Assembly: GCA_965198875.1 (NCBI GenBank)
Contig: CBDAPU010000001.1
Location: 1,674,001 to 1,738,000, forward strand
Origin: CBDAPU01 sp965198875
Lineage (GTDB): Bacteria; Pseudomonadota; Gammaproteobacteria; Eutrophobiales; Eutrophobiaceae
Length of the DNA stretch: 64,000 nucleotides
Reading direction: 5' to 3'
The translations under genes and the position numbers were made by a program. Below, in pieces: positions 9,604 to 21,234 of this stretch. How positions within the stretch are numbered: position 1 is the stretch's first letter; the number at the start of each line of letters is the position of its first letter. The notes below the pieces were generated by a model. It was not told where the DNA came from and ran no database searches. It saw only the letters and a list, made by a program, of their open reading frames with translations.

Positions 9604-10221
9604 ATGCTTTGCGCCTCGGAGGCACTAAAACGCCTGCAGGAAGGCAACACCCGGTTTGTCCGTCATGTACAAAACAAACATGCCCCCCTTGAGCATCATC
9701 ATGAACTGCCTGCTCGGCAGAAGCCCTTCGCCATTATTCTCGGTTGTGCTGACTCCCGTGTGCCTCCTGAGATTATTTTTGATCAGGGCATAGGCGCTCT
9801 ATTCGTCATTCGGGTTGCAGGCAATGTGGTTACCCCTGCCCTTCTCGGCAGTATTGAGTTTGCGGCAGAGCAATTTGCCAGTCGTTTGATTGTGGTCCTG
9901 GGGCATACCCTGTGTGGCGCCGTACAGGCGACCCTGGACATCCTTGAACAACCCCTTGAGAACATCTCCCCTAATCTGCAGTGCATCGTTGACTGTATAC
10001 GCCCTGCCGTTAAACCCTTGATAGATAAGCCAGGCCAGGCTAGAGACACGCTCATGCACGAGGCGGTTCGAATGAACATACGGACATCGGTAGAGCAGTT
10101 ACAACATCGCTCGCCAATACTGGATGGGCGAATTAAGCGCGATGAGCTGCTGATCATCGGCGCCGAATACGCCTTGCAGTCGGGCGAGGTGCATTTTCTC
10201 AAGCGCAATACCGGTAGTTGA
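9604..10221 (+). CDS. Beta-class carbonic anhydrase
   Basis: A 205-residue enzyme that interconverts CO2 and bicarbonate. The zinc ligands are visible as Cys in GCADSRVPPE (near residue 48) and His/Cys in LGHTLCGA (near residue 100). The Asp-Arg pair of the ADSR motif completes the active site. The conserved AGNV segment follows GIGALFVIR. An AGGAG site precedes the ATG. It stands alone between htpX and the DUF62 gene. Confidence 0.93.
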   Translation: MLCASEALKRLQEGNTRFVRHVQNKHAPLEHHHELPARQKPFAIILGCADSRVPPEIIFDQGIGALFVIRVAGNVVTPALLGSIEFAAEQFASRLIVVLGHTLCGAVQATLDILEQPLENISPNLQCIVDCIRPAVKPLIDKPGQARDTLMHEAVRMNIRTSVEQLQHRSPILDGRIKRDELLIIGAEYALQSGEVHFLKRNTGS

Positions 10222-10382
10222 CAAACCGCCTGTTTGCATGATGGGCAGGTTATTATTTTCCATGCAGGCGCTTACTTTCAAACTGGCTCTTTTGAGAAGC
10301 CGGGCAACATCTCTGATTGCCTGGATGCGGCGAAGGCATTCATACAGGTGGCGAGCGAATTATCAATGCCTGCCATAAAAAC

Positions 10383-11111
10383 ATGATCGTCCTGTTTACT
10401 GATTATGGTGTGGCCGGGCCTTATTTGGGGCAGCTACAAGCCGTGTTACGACAACAGGCGCCTGATCAGGATGTTATCTCCCTGATCGCCGATGCACCAC
10501 GCAATAATCCAAGGGCCTCTGCCTATCTTTTATCTGCAACAACCCGTTGCCTTAAAGAAGAGGCGATATTCCTGTCGGTGGTTGACCCGGGGGTCGGCGC
10601 CTTTCAGGATGAACCCGTCATTCTCAAGCTGGATAAACACTGGTATGTGGGCCCCAATAACGGCCTTTTTGATATCGTTTGCCGGGGCGGTGTGCAGATA
10701 AAATGCTGGCGAATAGATTGGCGCCCCGAAGTATTATCAGACAGTTTCCACGGGCGGGATCTATATGCCCCGGTTGCAGCCATGCTCAGCGATGGCAAGA
10801 CCCCCGGGAGAGAAATACCCTGGCGAGATGAACACGGCTGGCCGGATGATTTGAAAGAAGTGATCTACATCGATCATTTCGGTAATGCCATGACCGGGAT
10901 CAGGGCGCAGGTCCTGCAAGATAACGTGGCCTTAAAAATAAACGGGCACAGCTTGGCCTATGCCAAAACCTTCTCCTCAGTTCCGCAAAATGCGGCATTC
11001 TGGTATCGAAACTCCCAGGGCCTGATAGAGATTGCAGTCAATGGCGGCAATGCTGCCGAACAACTTGGCTTGCAGATCGGCAGCGAATTAGGCTTTCAGT
11101 TTCCGGGTTAA
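10383..11111 (+). CDS. SAM hydroxide adenosyltransferase (DUF62) family protein
   Basis: A 242-residue protein of the fluorinase/chlorinase-like DUF62 superfamily. Most bacterial members hydrolyse S-adenosylmethionine to adenosine and methionine. The LFTDYG start, VVDPGVG near residue 62, VGPNNGL near residue 84, [12 protein letters not shown] near residue 120 and IDHFGNAMT near residue 165 are all family signatures. The ATG at 10383 is chosen because FTDYG normally sits within the first ten residues. Its 3' end overlaps the convergent gatB end by 24 bases. Confidence 0.88.
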   Translation: MIVLFTDYGVAGPYLGQLQAVLRQQAPDQDVISLIADAPRNNPRASAYLLSATTRCLKEEAIFLSVVDPGVGAFQDEPVILKLDKHWYVGPNNGLFDIVCRGGVQIKCWRIDWRPEVLSDSFHGRDLYAPVAAMLSDGKTPGREIPWRDEHGWPDDLKEVIYIDHFGNAMTGIRAQVLQDNVALKINGHSLAYAKTFSSVPQNAAFWYRNSQGLIEIAVNGGNAAEQLGLQIGSELGFQFPG

Positions 11112-12536
11112 GAGTGCGTTCACCTGTCCCGGATTGGCCTTGCCCTTGGACTTGCCCATCACCTGTCCGATGAAGTAGCCCATGAGTTTTGCCTGCCTGG
11201 CCGTGGAGGCACGGCGATATTGCTCAACCTGATCGGGGTTATCGGTGAGCACGGCGTTCACGAGTTTTTCGATCTCGCCGCTATCGGTTACCTGCCTTAG
11301 CCCCTTCTTCTCTATGATCTCATCGGCGCTGCCTTCCCCGCGCCACATGGCCTCGAACACCTGCTTTGCGATTTTATTGGAGAGGGTGTTATCTTCGATG
11401 CGTTTGATCAGTGAAGCCAGCATCTCGGCGCTGACATGGCTTTTATCTATCTCAAGATGGTCTTTATTCAGGGCAGCGCTAACCTCCCCCCTTACCCAGT
11501 TGACCACTTGTTTCGCCTCGCTGCCACTGGCGGCGAGGGCGGCCTCAAAATACGTTGCGACCTCCTTGCTCGCCGTGAGGTAACGGCTGTCATCCTCTGA
11601 TAAGCCAAACTCGTTTATAAAACGCTGTTGTTTTTGCTCTGGTAACTCCGGTAATTGCGCCTTGACGGCGTCGATAAAATCCTTATCTATGACGACAGGC
11701 AACAGATCCGGATCGGGGAAGTATCGATAATCGTTGGCCTCTTCTTTTCCTCGCATGGAGCGAGTTTCGTTTTTTTCCGGATCATAAAGACGGGTCTCCT
11801 GAGCCACTTCCTGTCCGGCCTCGAGCAGGTCTGTTTGACGAGCTATCTCATGGTTTATCGCCTGCTCAACGAAACGAAATGAATTGATGTTTTTTATCTC
11901 TGCACGAGCGCCCAGTTTTGCCGCACCTTTTTCCCGGATAGAGATGTTTGCATCACAACGGAAGGAGCCCTCCTGCATGTTGCCATCGGAGATCCCTAAA
12001 TAACGGACAATGGCATGGATCCGCTTCATGTAGGCGAGCGCTTCCTTTGCTGAGCGCATGTCCGGTGCGGAGACAACCTCAAGCAAAGGTGTGCCCGCCC
12101 GGTTGAGATCGATACCGGTAGCGCCGGAGAGCCCCCCATGGATTGATTTGCCGGCGTCCTCTTCCAGGTGGGCGCGGGTGATACCGACTTTTTTGACCAC
12201 GCCATCATCGAGCCCTATCTGGATCTCGCCGTCATGGACGATGGGCAATTCAAACTGACTGATTTGATAGCCTTTGGGCAGGTCCGGATAAAAATAATGC
12301 TTTCTGGCGAACACCGAGCGTTCAGCTATCCTCGCCCCCACCGCCAGTCCAAATTGGACCGCCATGTGAATGGCCTCTTTGTTGGGGACCGGTAACACAC
12401 CGGGCAGACCCAGGTCCACGGCACAGGCCTGCGTGTTCGGTTTTGCCCCAAAGCGATTGGCCGCCGCGGAGAAGATCTTGCTTTTTGTCGCCAGTTGCAC
12501 ATGTATTTCAAGGCCGATGACCGCTTCCCATTGCAT
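11088..12536 (-). CDS. gatB: Asp-tRNA(Asn)/Glu-tRNA(Gln) amidotransferase subunit B
   Basis: GatB binds misacylated tRNA and transfers ammonia to make Gln-tRNA(Gln) or Asn-tRNA(Asn). The N-terminal [13 protein letters not shown], the kinase-like core with [12 protein letters not shown] and the [11 protein letters not shown] segment are family hallmarks, and the C-terminal YqeY-like domain ends [11 protein letters not shown]. The ATG at 12536 gives the usual start, immediately after the gatA stop. An in-frame codon at 12572 lies inside gatA and is rejected. Confidence 0.96.
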   Translation of the reverse strand: MQWEAVIGLEIHVQLATKSKIFSAAANRFGAKPNTQACAVDLGLPGVLPVPNKEAIHMAVQFGLAVGARIAERSVFARKHYFYPDLPKGYQISQFELPIVHDGEIQIGLDDGVVKKVGITRAHLEEDAGKSIHGGLSGATGIDLNRAGTPLLEVVSAPDMRSAKEALAYMKRIHAIVRYLGISDGNMQEGSFRCDANISIREKGAAKLGARAEIKNINSFRFVEQAINHEIARQTDLLEAGQEVAQETRLYDPEKNETRSMRGKEEANDYRYFPDPDLLPVVIDKDFIDAVKAQLPELPEQKQQRFINEFGLSEDDSRYLTASKEVATYFEAALAASGSEAKQVVNWVRGEVSAALNKDHLEIDKSHVSAEMLASLIKRIEDNTLSNKIAKQVFEAMWRGEGSADEIIEKKGLRQVTDSGEIEKLVNAVLTDNPDQVEQYRRASTARQAKLMGYFIGQVMGKSKGKANPGQVNALLTRKLKA

Positions 12537-12538
12537 GG

Positions 12539-13993
12539 CTATTGGTATCCCTGGGGGATAGATCTGTGCCAATCCGTGATCTGCTGGAACTGATGGGCGA
12601 TGTTGAGGAGCCGACCCTCGTTAAAATAATCACCAATAATTTGCATACCCACCGGCAAGCCATCATCAAACCCCACCAGCATTGAGAGCGCCGGCAATCC
12701 GGCCAGGTTGGCCGAGACCGTATAAATATCAGATAAGTACATGGAAACCGGATCGTCAAGGTGAGTCCCCAGCGGGAAGGCCGTTGTCGGGGTGGTGGGC
12801 GTCATAATGACGTCCACCTGTTTTAAGGCGGCCTTGAGTTCATCCCGTAACAGGCGTCTGATCCGTTGGGCTTTTAGATAGTAGGCGTCGTAGTAGCCCG
12901 CAGATAACACATACGTGCCGATCATGATCCGGCGTTTTACTTCATCGCCAAAACCTTCACTGCGGGAGCGACAATAGAGTTCGTGAATATCGCCGGGACC
13001 ATCACTGCGATAACCAAACCGCACGCCGTCATAGCGGGAGAGGTTCGAGGAACATTCGGCGGCGGCGATGACATAATAAACCGGTATGGATAGGTCGGTA
13101 TGCGGCAGGTCGATGTCAATTATCAGCGCACCTTCTTGTTCATAGAGTTTAAGGGCGGCATTGATTATCTCGGCGATGTTCTTATCCAACTGTGCGGAGA
13201 AATACTGTTTCGGCAGGCCGATCTTTAACCCTTTTATCGTCTTATTAAGCGTGCGGTTATAGGGATCTACGGCAACCTCGGCGCTGGTTGCATCATACTC
13301 ATCAAACCCGGCCATGGCGGTAAGCAACAAGGCGGCGTCCTGGGCTGTTTGTGTGATCAGGCCGCCCTGATCCAGGCTGGATGCGAAGGCGATCATGCCA
13401 TATCGAGAAACCCGACCATAGGTGGGTTTAAGACCGGTGACGCCACAAAATGCCGCCGGTTGTCTGATGGAGCCACCGGTATCGGTTGCCGTTGCGGCGG
13501 GCGTGAGCCTGGCGCCGACTGCACAGGCGGAGCCACCGGAGGAGCCGCCCGGCACCCTTTTGATATCCCAGGGGTTTTTTACCGGGCCGTAATAACTGCT
13601 CTCACTGGATGAGCCCATGGCAAACTCATCCATATTGGTCTTGCCGAGCATCACCGTGCCGGCGTCCTTTAGCTTGTTGACCACAGTGGCGTCATAGGGT
13701 GCGGTGAAGTTATCCAGCATTTTCGATGCACAACTGGTTTTAAGGCCGTTGGTGCAAAAGATGTCTTTATGAGCGATGGGGATCCCGGTGAGTAGCCCCG
13801 CATCACCCCTCGCCAGTTGTTTGTCGGCCTGCTCGGCTTGATAAACGGCCTGCTCCGGGAGAAGAGAAATAAAACAATTTAAGGCGCCATTGAACCTTGC
13901 CGCCCGCTCTAAATACATATCGACAAGTTCAACACTACTGATCTGGCGCTTTTTAAGGAGGGCGGATAATTCTGTCAGGGTGTGGTGATACAT
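12539..13993 (-). CDS. gatA: Asp-tRNA(Asn)/Glu-tRNA(Gln) amidotransferase subunit A
   Basis: The 484-residue glutaminase/amidase subunit that supplies ammonia to GatB. The amidase signature is complete: a catalytic lysine in IAHKDIF near residue 76, the glycine/serine-rich GGSSGGSA loop near residue 150, and [14 protein letters not shown] with the nucleophile serine near residue 175. It lies between gatC and gatB in the common gatCAB order. The genome therefore uses the indirect route for Gln- and/or Asn-tRNA. Confidence 0.97.
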   Translation of the reverse strand: MYHHTLTELSALLKKRQISSVELVDMYLERAARFNGALNCFISLLPEQAVYQAEQADKQLARGDAGLLTGIPIAHKDIFCTNGLKTSCASKMLDNFTAPYDATVVNKLKDAGTVMLGKTNMDEFAMGSSSESSYYGPVKNPWDIKRVPGGSSGGSACAVGARLTPAATATDTGGSIRQPAAFCGVTGLKPTYGRVSRYGMIAFASSLDQGGLITQTAQDAALLLTAMAGFDEYDATSAEVAVDPYNRTLNKTIKGLKIGLPKQYFSAQLDKNIAEIINAALKLYEQEGALIIDIDLPHTDLSIPVYYVIAAAECSSNLSRYDGVRFGYRSDGPGDIHELYCRSRSEGFGDEVKRRIMIGTYVLSAGYYDAYYLKAQRIRRLLRDELKAALKQVDVIMTPTTPTTAFPLGTHLDDPVSMYLSDIYTVSANLAGLPALSMLVGFDDGLPVGMQIIGDYFNEGRLLNIAHQFQQITDWHRSIPQGYQ

Positions 13994-14009
13994 GGGGGGT
14001 TGAAGATGG

Positions 14010-14297
14010 CTATTCTATCACCCTGGGGACGATGTAGTAACCATCAACAACCTCAGGTGCTATTTCCTGGAAATGCTCGCGCTGGTCTGTCTCTGTGATC
14101 TCGTCCACCCTGAGGCGGGCCTGCATCTCCAGTGGATGCGCCAATGGCTCGATGGCCGTGGTATCGACACTTACCATCTGCTCTATCAGGGTGATAATCC
14201 TTGACAGGTCTTTTTGGTAGTGGCTATGGGATGCATCATCAATAGCCAGTCTTGCCAGCCAGGCGATGTTGCGGAGTTGTGTTTTATCGATCGACAT
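14010..14297 (-). CDS. gatC: Asp-tRNA(Asn)/Glu-tRNA(Gln) amidotransferase subunit C
   Basis: A 95-residue stabilising subunit of GatCAB. The short helix-rich sequence with [12 protein letters not shown] near the start and [21 protein letters not shown] in the middle matches GatC, including the C-terminal VPRVIE end. It is the first gene of the minus-strand operon and is divergent from mreB. Confidence 0.94.
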   Translation of the reverse strand: MSIDKTQLRNIAWLARLAIDDASHSHYQKDLSRIITLIEQMVSVDTTAIEPLAHPLEMQARLRVDEITETDQREHFQEIAPEVVDGYYIVPRVIE

Positions 14298-14560
14298 AGG
14301 AGCTTGTTATGGTGAATGACGGCCAATTTATCATATCTCCCAGCTTGCCCAAAGGGCGCACCGCTGATAAGGTGGTGCTTTTAAGCAGGCGCCGGGCCGA
14401 GATATTTTCCTAAGGGATTGAGAGCGTTTGGGAATGGGCCTGCTGATGTTGTTGATCTGTTTGCCCGAGTCGATTTTTCGCCATAATAGAAGTCGTGTTT
14501 CTTATGTCGTTATCCCGTATGGGCTTGTCGATACAGGCCGAAGGAATGAGTGGGGTTTAG

Positions 14561-15614
<1,054 letters not shown>

Positions 15615-15631
15615 GGCTTGATCGGGAGGCG

Positions 15632-16498
15632 GTGATTAAAACATTATTTCTTGGGAGTCCACCCGCCCATGCCAGGCTCATGATGTTTGTATTGGCGTCC
15701 ATCGTATTGATGGTGGTCGATCATAAACAGGGGCATCTGGAGTCCGTTCGTTCGGTTATCTCTACCCTCGTCTATCCCCTGCAATATGTCGTCAGTCTCC
15801 CGATGGATGTATCGCATCATCTCTCCCAATCCCTGGCGACCAGGAAGCGATTGCTGGAAGAGAATGACAGGTTAAGAGAAGAGCGGTTTTTGTTAAATGC
15901 CAGGTTGCAACGGTTTAGCGTTTTGCAGGAAGAGAACCGGCGGCTCAGGGCGTTACTGGAGTCATCCGTTGAATTGCGTGAACGGGTGTTGGTCGCCGAG
16001 CTGGTTGAGGTTGAGCTGCAACCCCTCCGGCAACAGATCATCATTAACAAAGGCGGGCGGGCCGGCGTCTATGGGGGTCAGCCGGTGGTGGACGCCGGCG
16101 GTATTATGGGGCAGGTCATTCATGTTGGGCCGTTTTCGAGCACGGTGTTGCTGGTGACGGATCCGAGCCATTCCATCCCAGTGCAGATTAACCGCAATGG
16201 GCTTCGTTCAATCGCAATCGGCACCGGGCAAAGTGATCGGCTGTTGCTGGAGCATATTCCCGTCAATGCGGATGTAGAAGAGGGTGATTTGATTGTGTCC
16301 TCAGGGCTGGGGAGAAGGTTTCCACGGGGTTATCCGGTGGGCGTCGTATCCCGTATTTCTCACGTGCCCGGTGAGATGTTCTCGGATGTGAACATCTTAA
16401 CCAGCGCAAAGCTGGGTCAAAGCCGGGAGGTGTTGTTGGTCTGGCCCTATGATGCGATGCAGGAAGGCCGGGCGAGTGAAGATGTGGCGATGAAATGA
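15632..16498 (+). CDS. mreC: Rod shape-determining protein MreC
   Basis: A 288-residue periplasmic scaffold anchored by one N-terminal membrane segment (around residues 15-32), followed by a coiled coil (RKRLLEENDRLREERF region) and the beta-rich MreC core. It starts with GTG at 15632 after a GGGAGG site, 17 bases after mreB. Its last four bases overlap the mreD start (ATGA), indicating translational coupling. Confidence 0.94.
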   Translation: MIKTLFLGSPPAHARLMMFVLASIVLMVVDHKQGHLESVRSVISTLVYPLQYVVSLPMDVSHHLSQSLATRKRLLEENDRLREERFLLNARLQRFSVLQEENRRLRALLESSVELRERVLVAELVEVELQPLRQQIIINKGGRAGVYGGQPVVDAGGIMGQVIHVGPFSSTVLLVTDPSHSIPVQINRNGLRSIAIGTGQSDRLLLEHIPVNADVEEGDLIVSSGLGRRFPRGYPVGVVSRISHVPGEMFSDVNILTSAKLGQSREVLLVWPYDAMQEGRASEDVAMK

Positions 16499-16986
16499 TG
16501 TTTCAAGACCGACACAATGGCGGTTGGGTCATCGTCATGAGTTTCATCATAGCCCTGATGCTAACGGCAATGCCCTTGCCCGGATGGGCGGTGAACTGGT
16601 GTCCGGCCTGGGTTGCGATGGTGCTGGTGTACTGGTGTATGGCGCTACCGGAGCGGGTCGGTATCGGTATTGCCTGGCTGTTGGGTCTGGTGCTGGATGT
16701 GCAAACCGGGGCCTTGCTGGGTCAGAATGCCCTGGGTCTTGCCGTGATCGCCTATCTCACTACCCAGATGCATCGGCGCATTCGCGTATTTCCATTGGCG
16801 CAACAGGCCGTATTAGTGTGCATCTATTTGCTGGTCTTCCAGTTTTTTACTCTCTGGATCCGGGGCATTATGGGCGTGCCGCCACAACACTGGTCGTTCT
16901 GGATGCCGGCGATCACCAGCATGTTGTTGTGGCCCTGGCTGTTCATTATTTTGCGGGATATAAGACGCAAGTACCATGTCTTTTAA
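16495..16986 (+). CDS. mreD: Rod shape-determining protein MreD
   Basis: A 163-residue polytopic inner-membrane protein of the elongasome with about five hydrophobic segments. WLLGLVLDVQTGALLGQNALGL is the characteristic MreD segment. It is coupled to mreC by an ATGA overlap. The 272 bases that follow, up to mrdA, contain no recognisable gene. Confidence 0.92.
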   Translation: MMFQDRHNGGWVIVMSFIIALMLTAMPLPGWAVNWCPAWVAMVLVYWCMALPERVGIGIAWLLGLVLDVQTGALLGQNALGLAVIAYLTTQMHRRIRVFPLAQQAVLVCIYLLVFQFFTLWIRGIMGVPPQHWSFWMPAITSMLLWPWLFIILRDIRRKYHVF

Positions 16987-17258
16987 TCTGGCGCCCGCCT
17001 CAACATGGCTCTTTTTTGCCCATGCAGTGCTCCCGGCTTTGGCCTCCTGATCGCCTTCTCTCCCACATCCCTGTGCTAAACTCGCTTTATCAAAGGCTTG
17101 GGGTTTGCCGTGATCAAAAAGGCTATATTTGCAAGGTGAGGGCTAACCACATAGCGGAGAACTTATCCAAAACTGATCCCGCTCATTATTGCAGGTATTG
17201 TGTTGATTATGATGCGCTCTTATTCGCTTGACAGTGGATCTTGTTCTTCTCATAGTGA

Positions 17259-19121
17259 ATGTCCATGCAGATCACCATTAAGGATCTGAACCGGGAGTCG
17301 CGGCTGATCCAGGGGCGGGTGTTTCTCGCCAGCGCCCTTATTTTTTTGCTGGTTTTGCTGGTTGTATCGCGGGTTTTTTATTTGCAGGTTGTACAACATG
17401 ATCACTTTACCACCTTATCGCAACATAACCGCGTCAAGCTATTACCCGTAGCGCCCGTTCGCGGGCTGATATTTAGCAGTGATAATGTGTTGCTGGCGGA
17501 GAACCGCCCTGCTTTTACGTTGGAAGTCATACCTGAGCGTGCCCGTGATCTGGAGCACATGATAGAACAACTGGGGGAGTTGATCCGTATCGAAGAAAGC
17601 GATGTTGACAGATTCAATGCGCTGAAAAAACGCAAAAGGCGTTTTGAAGGTATTCCGCTGCGGTTTAATCTCAGTGATGAGGAAGTGGCGCGTATATCGG
17701 TTAATCGCCACCGCTTTAACGGCGTAGACATCATCGCCCGCTTAAATCGTTATTATCCGTTAGGTAAAAACCTCTCACACACCATCGGTTATATGGGCAT
17801 GATCGATGAGAGTGAGCTGGAAGCATTAAACCGCTCCAACTACAGTGGCACCAGTCACATAGGCAAGCTGGGCGTTGAAAGGGCCTATGAGGACTTGTTG
17901 CATGGCCGTATCGGTTATCAGCAGGTTGAGGTGAACGCACAGGGCAGGAAGATCCGGGAGATAGACAGGGCCCCAGCTGAGCCGGGTAAAAACCTGTATC
18001 TGACACTGGATGTTTCCCTGCAAAACCTGGCGGTACAGGCCCTGGACGGGCGGCGGGGCGCCATCATCGCCGTTGATCCGAATACTGGTGGCGTTTTGGC
18101 CTCGGTGAGCTCACCCGCCTATGATCCCAACCTCTTCGTAAATGGCATTGACAGTCAATCCTACCAGGCGTTATTGCAATCGAAAGACGCACCGTTGCTG
18201 AACCGGCCTTTGCAGGGCAGATATCCCCCGGGTTCAACGATCAAACCGTTTTTAGGTTTATCTGCATTAAATGACGGGGTGCGTGAACCCCTGGATGAGA
18301 CCCGCTGTCAGGGTTGGTATTCTCTGAAGGGCAGTGGGCATCGCTACCGCGACTGGAAGAAAGAAGGCCATGGCAAGATGCATCTTGTGGATGCGATTGC
18401 ACAATCTTGCGATGTGTATTTTTATGCGCTGGCCCATGAATTAGGTATTGATCGGATCCATGCCGCACTCAGCCAGTTTGGTTTTGGCAGACCGGCGGGG
18501 ATCGATATCGATGGCGAGGCAACCGGCCTTGTGCCTTCCAGAGAATGGAAACGCAGGCGGCGAGGGGAGCCCTGGCGTCCGGGGGAGACGTTGATAACGG
18601 GGATCGGGCAGGGCTCGCTCCTGGTCACGCCGTTGCAACTGGTCATGGCCACCGCCGCCATAGCGAATAAAGGCAAATTGGTTCAACCGCACTTATTATC
18701 CCGGGTGCATGACGCCATAACCGGCGAGCCGCTTGCGATAACAGCCACCCGGATGATCGGCAAAGTGAATGCGGCTCATCAGGATTACTGGGACATCATC
18801 ATCGAGTCGATGAGAGAAGTGGTGCATGGAGGCGCCGGTACCGCACGGCTTACCGGTGCAAACTCGGCATATCAGTTTGCCGGCAAAACCGGCACGGCGC
18901 AGGTGATCACCATTGGTCAGGATGAGGAATACCAGGAAGAGGCGTTAGCGGAAGCATTGCGTGATCACGCATTGTTTATCGCCTTTGCGCCGCTAGATCG
19001 CCCCGAAATCGCAGTGGCGATCATCGTTGAGAATGGTGGTAGCGGCTCCGCCGCTGCGGCGCCCATAGCGCGCCTGTTGTTTGATCATCATCTTGGCAAG
19101 CATAGGCAGCGTCAGGGTTAG
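17259..19121 (+). CDS. mrdA: Penicillin-binding protein 2 (elongasome transpeptidase)
   Basis: A 620-residue class B PBP that cross-links peptidoglycan during elongation with RodA. One N-terminal membrane anchor (residues 25-45) is followed by a pedestal domain. The transpeptidase domain has the catalytic serine in PGSTIKP (near residue 328), the SxN-type motif SCD (near residue 387) and KTGTA (near residue 545). It is followed 5 bases later by rodA. Confidence 0.96.
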   Translation: MSMQITIKDLNRESRLIQGRVFLASALIFLLVLLVVSRVFYLQVVQHDHFTTLSQHNRVKLLPVAPVRGLIFSSDNVLLAENRPAFTLEVIPERARDLEHMIEQLGELIRIEESDVDRFNALKKRKRRFEGIPLRFNLSDEEVARISVNRHRFNGVDIIARLNRYYPLGKNLSHTIGYMGMIDESELEALNRSNYSGTSHIGKLGVERAYEDLLHGRIGYQQVEVNAQGRKIREIDRAPAEPGKNLYLTLDVSLQNLAVQALDGRRGAIIAVDPNTGGVLASVSSPAYDPNLFVNGIDSQSYQALLQSKDAPLLNRPLQGRYPPGSTIKPFLGLSALNDGVREPLDETRCQGWYSLKGSGHRYRDWKKEGHGKMHLVDAIAQSCDVYFYALAHELGIDRIHAALSQFGFGRPAGIDIDGEATGLVPSREWKRRRRGEPWRPGETLITGIGQGSLLVTPLQLVMATAAIANKGKLVQPHLLSRVHDAITGEPLAITATRMIGKVNAAHQDYWDIIIESMREVVHGGAGTARLTGANSAYQFAGKTGTAQVITIGQDEEYQEEALAEALRDHALFIAFAPLDRPEIAVAIIVENGGSGSAAAAPIARLLFDHHLGKHRQRQG

Positions 19122-19126
19122 TCTTT

Positions 19127-20218
19127 ATGCTAGAGGCCAATGTTAGCCAACGCATGCACATGGATATGCCGTTGTTATTCGCCATTATCGTGCTCAGCGT
19201 GATAGGGCTTTTGGTGTTATACAGCGCCAGTGGTCAGAATACCGGTTTGATCTATCGCCAACTGGGGCGTATTGCCATGGCGTTGACGATCATGTTCATG
19301 GTGGCGCAATTATCTCCGCCGCAACTGTCCCGCCTGTCCGTCTGGTTTTATCTGCTGGGTCTTGTTCTGCTGGCGCTGGTGTTATTTTTCGGTGATACGG
19401 GGAAGGGCGCACAGCGGTGGCTTGATATAAAACTACTGCGCTTTCAACCCTCCGAGATCATGAAGCTGGCCTTGCCTATGGTCATCGCCTGGTATTTCAG
19501 TGAGCGCTCTTTGCCACCGACAACAGGGCGCATAGTCGTATCGCTGATCATGATCGCCATACCCGTATTCCTCATCGCCAAACAACCTGATCTGGGTACC
19601 GCTATTCTGGTGGCGGCGGCCGGCTTTTCCGTTTTATTTATTGCTGGTATTAGCTGGAAGCTGATAGGTGGTTTCGTTGCCTTCGCTTCCCTGTCTACGC
19701 CGATACTCTGGTACTTCATGCACGAATACCAAAGAGAGAGGGTGTTGACGTTTTTAAGCCCGGAGCAGGACCCGCTTGGCGCCGGTTATCATATTATCCA
19801 GTCAAAAATTGCCATCGGCTCCGGTGGTCTTTACGGGAAAGGGTGGTTGAACGGCACCCAGTCCCATCTGGAGTTTTTACCGGAGCGGGATACCGATTTT
19901 ATTTTCGCCGTGTTTTGCGAGGAGTTTGGTTTAATGGGGGTGCTTGTCCTGATCGGTGTTTATTTGTTTATCATCGGCAGGGGTTTATATATTGCCATGC
20001 ACTCGCAACAGTCCTATGGAAAACTACTCGGCTCTGGCATAATTTTGACGTTTTTCGTTTATGTATTCGTCAATATGGGCATGGTGTCAGGTCAATTACC
20101 GGTCGTGGGCATACCACTGCCATTGATCAGTCATGGCGGCACGTCTATGGTGACGATCATGATCGGGTTCGGGATCCTCATGGCCATACACACACACAGA
20201 AGATTATTATCCGACTAG
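19127..20218 (+). CDS. mrdB: Peptidoglycan glycosyltransferase RodA (SEDS family)
   Basis: A 363-residue SEDS polymerase with about ten membrane segments. Family features include FGDTGKGAQRWLDI near residue 88, RFQPSEIMKLALP near residue 105, the conserved extracellular segment SHLEFLPERDTDFIFAV near residue 245 and GIPLPLISHGGTSM near residue 325. It forms an operon with mrdA and precedes mltB by one base. Confidence 0.96.
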   Translation: MLEANVSQRMHMDMPLLFAIIVLSVIGLLVLYSASGQNTGLIYRQLGRIAMALTIMFMVAQLSPPQLSRLSVWFYLLGLVLLALVLFFGDTGKGAQRWLDIKLLRFQPSEIMKLALPMVIAWYFSERSLPPTTGRIVVSLIMIAIPVFLIAKQPDLGTAILVAAAGFSVLFIAGISWKLIGGFVAFASLSTPILWYFMHEYQRERVLTFLSPEQDPLGAGYHIIQSKIAIGSGGLYGKGWLNGTQSHLEFLPERDTDFIFAVFCEEFGLMGVLVLIGVYLFIIGRGLYIAMHSQQSYGKLLGSGIILTFFVYVFVNMGMVSGQLPVVGIPLPLISHGGTSMVTIMIGFGILMAIHTHRRLLSD

Positions 20219-20219
20219 C

Positions 20220-21216
20220 ATGAAATATAATGTGATCACCCTTGTTGTTCTTTTATTGTGTCTTAATCCGGCACGGGCCGGTTCAGATCTACTGGAGCGT
20301 GAAGCGGTTAATTCGTTTATCGAGAACATGGTGGCGAAGCATGGCTATGATGGGGCGCAGTTAAATGCGCTTTTTAGCAAGGTCACCTTGTCGGGTAAGA
20401 TCATCGCCGCTATTTCAAAGCCGGCGGAGGCCCTGCCCTGGTATCAATACCGGGCGATTTTTCTCAAACCAGATCGGATCCACTCAGGGGTTACGTTCTG
20501 GCATGAGCACAAGGCACAACTGCAACGTGCCGAGCAACAATATGGCGTACCTGTAGAAGTGATCGTCGCCATCATCGGTGTGGAAACCCGCTATGGTCGC
20601 AATACCGGAAGTTTCAAGGTGCTAAACGCACTGTCGACACTGGCCTTTGATTATCCGAAGAGAAGCCCATTCTTTACCCGTGAGCTAGAACATTACTTAT
20701 TGCTCACCCGAGAACAGGACATCGACCCGCTAACATTGAAAGGCTCCTATGCCGGCGCTATGGGCATTCCCCAGTTTATCTCCAGCAGCTATCGGGCCTA
20801 TGCGGTGGATTTTGATGGTGATGGCGTAACGGATATCTGGCGAAACCCGACGGACGCCATCGGCAGTGTCGGCAACTATTTCCAGGAAACACGGCTGGCG
20901 AAGGGGAGGGGATGTGATTGCCCCGGCCATCATCGCCGAAAAGAGCGATCCCTCGTCTTTGCTCACGAGAAGCCTTGAGCCTCAGCTAACCATCTCCGAG
21001 CTTTTAAGAGGCGGCGTCACGGCGGAGAAGGTGATCGATGGTGAAGAGGACGTCAAACTGTTGCAACTGGAGGGTGAACAGGGCCATGAATACTGGCTGG
21101 CGTTTCACAATTTTTACGTCATCACCCGCTATAATCACAGCGCCCTCTATGCCATGGCGGTCTATCAGCTTGCCAATGAAATAAAAGCGCATTACCAGGG
21201 CGATGCTGCTTTGTAG
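20220..21216 (+). CDS. mltB: Lytic murein transglycosylase B, frameshifted
   Basis: Cleaves glycan strands of peptidoglycan to form anhydro-muropeptides. A signal peptide is visible (hydrophobic stretch to ARAGSDL). The catalytic glutamate lies in GVETRYGRNTG, and the conserved YAGAMGIPQFISSSYRAYAVDFDGDG segment follows (two adjacent parts). At NYFQE the frame breaks: one extra A in the AAA at 20887-20889 separates it from HGWRRGGDVIAPA, and the shifted frame runs normally to the stop at 21216. With one base removed the protein is about 331 residues. Confidence 0.9.
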
Positions 21217-21234
21217 GGATTGAGTTAAGTACCG

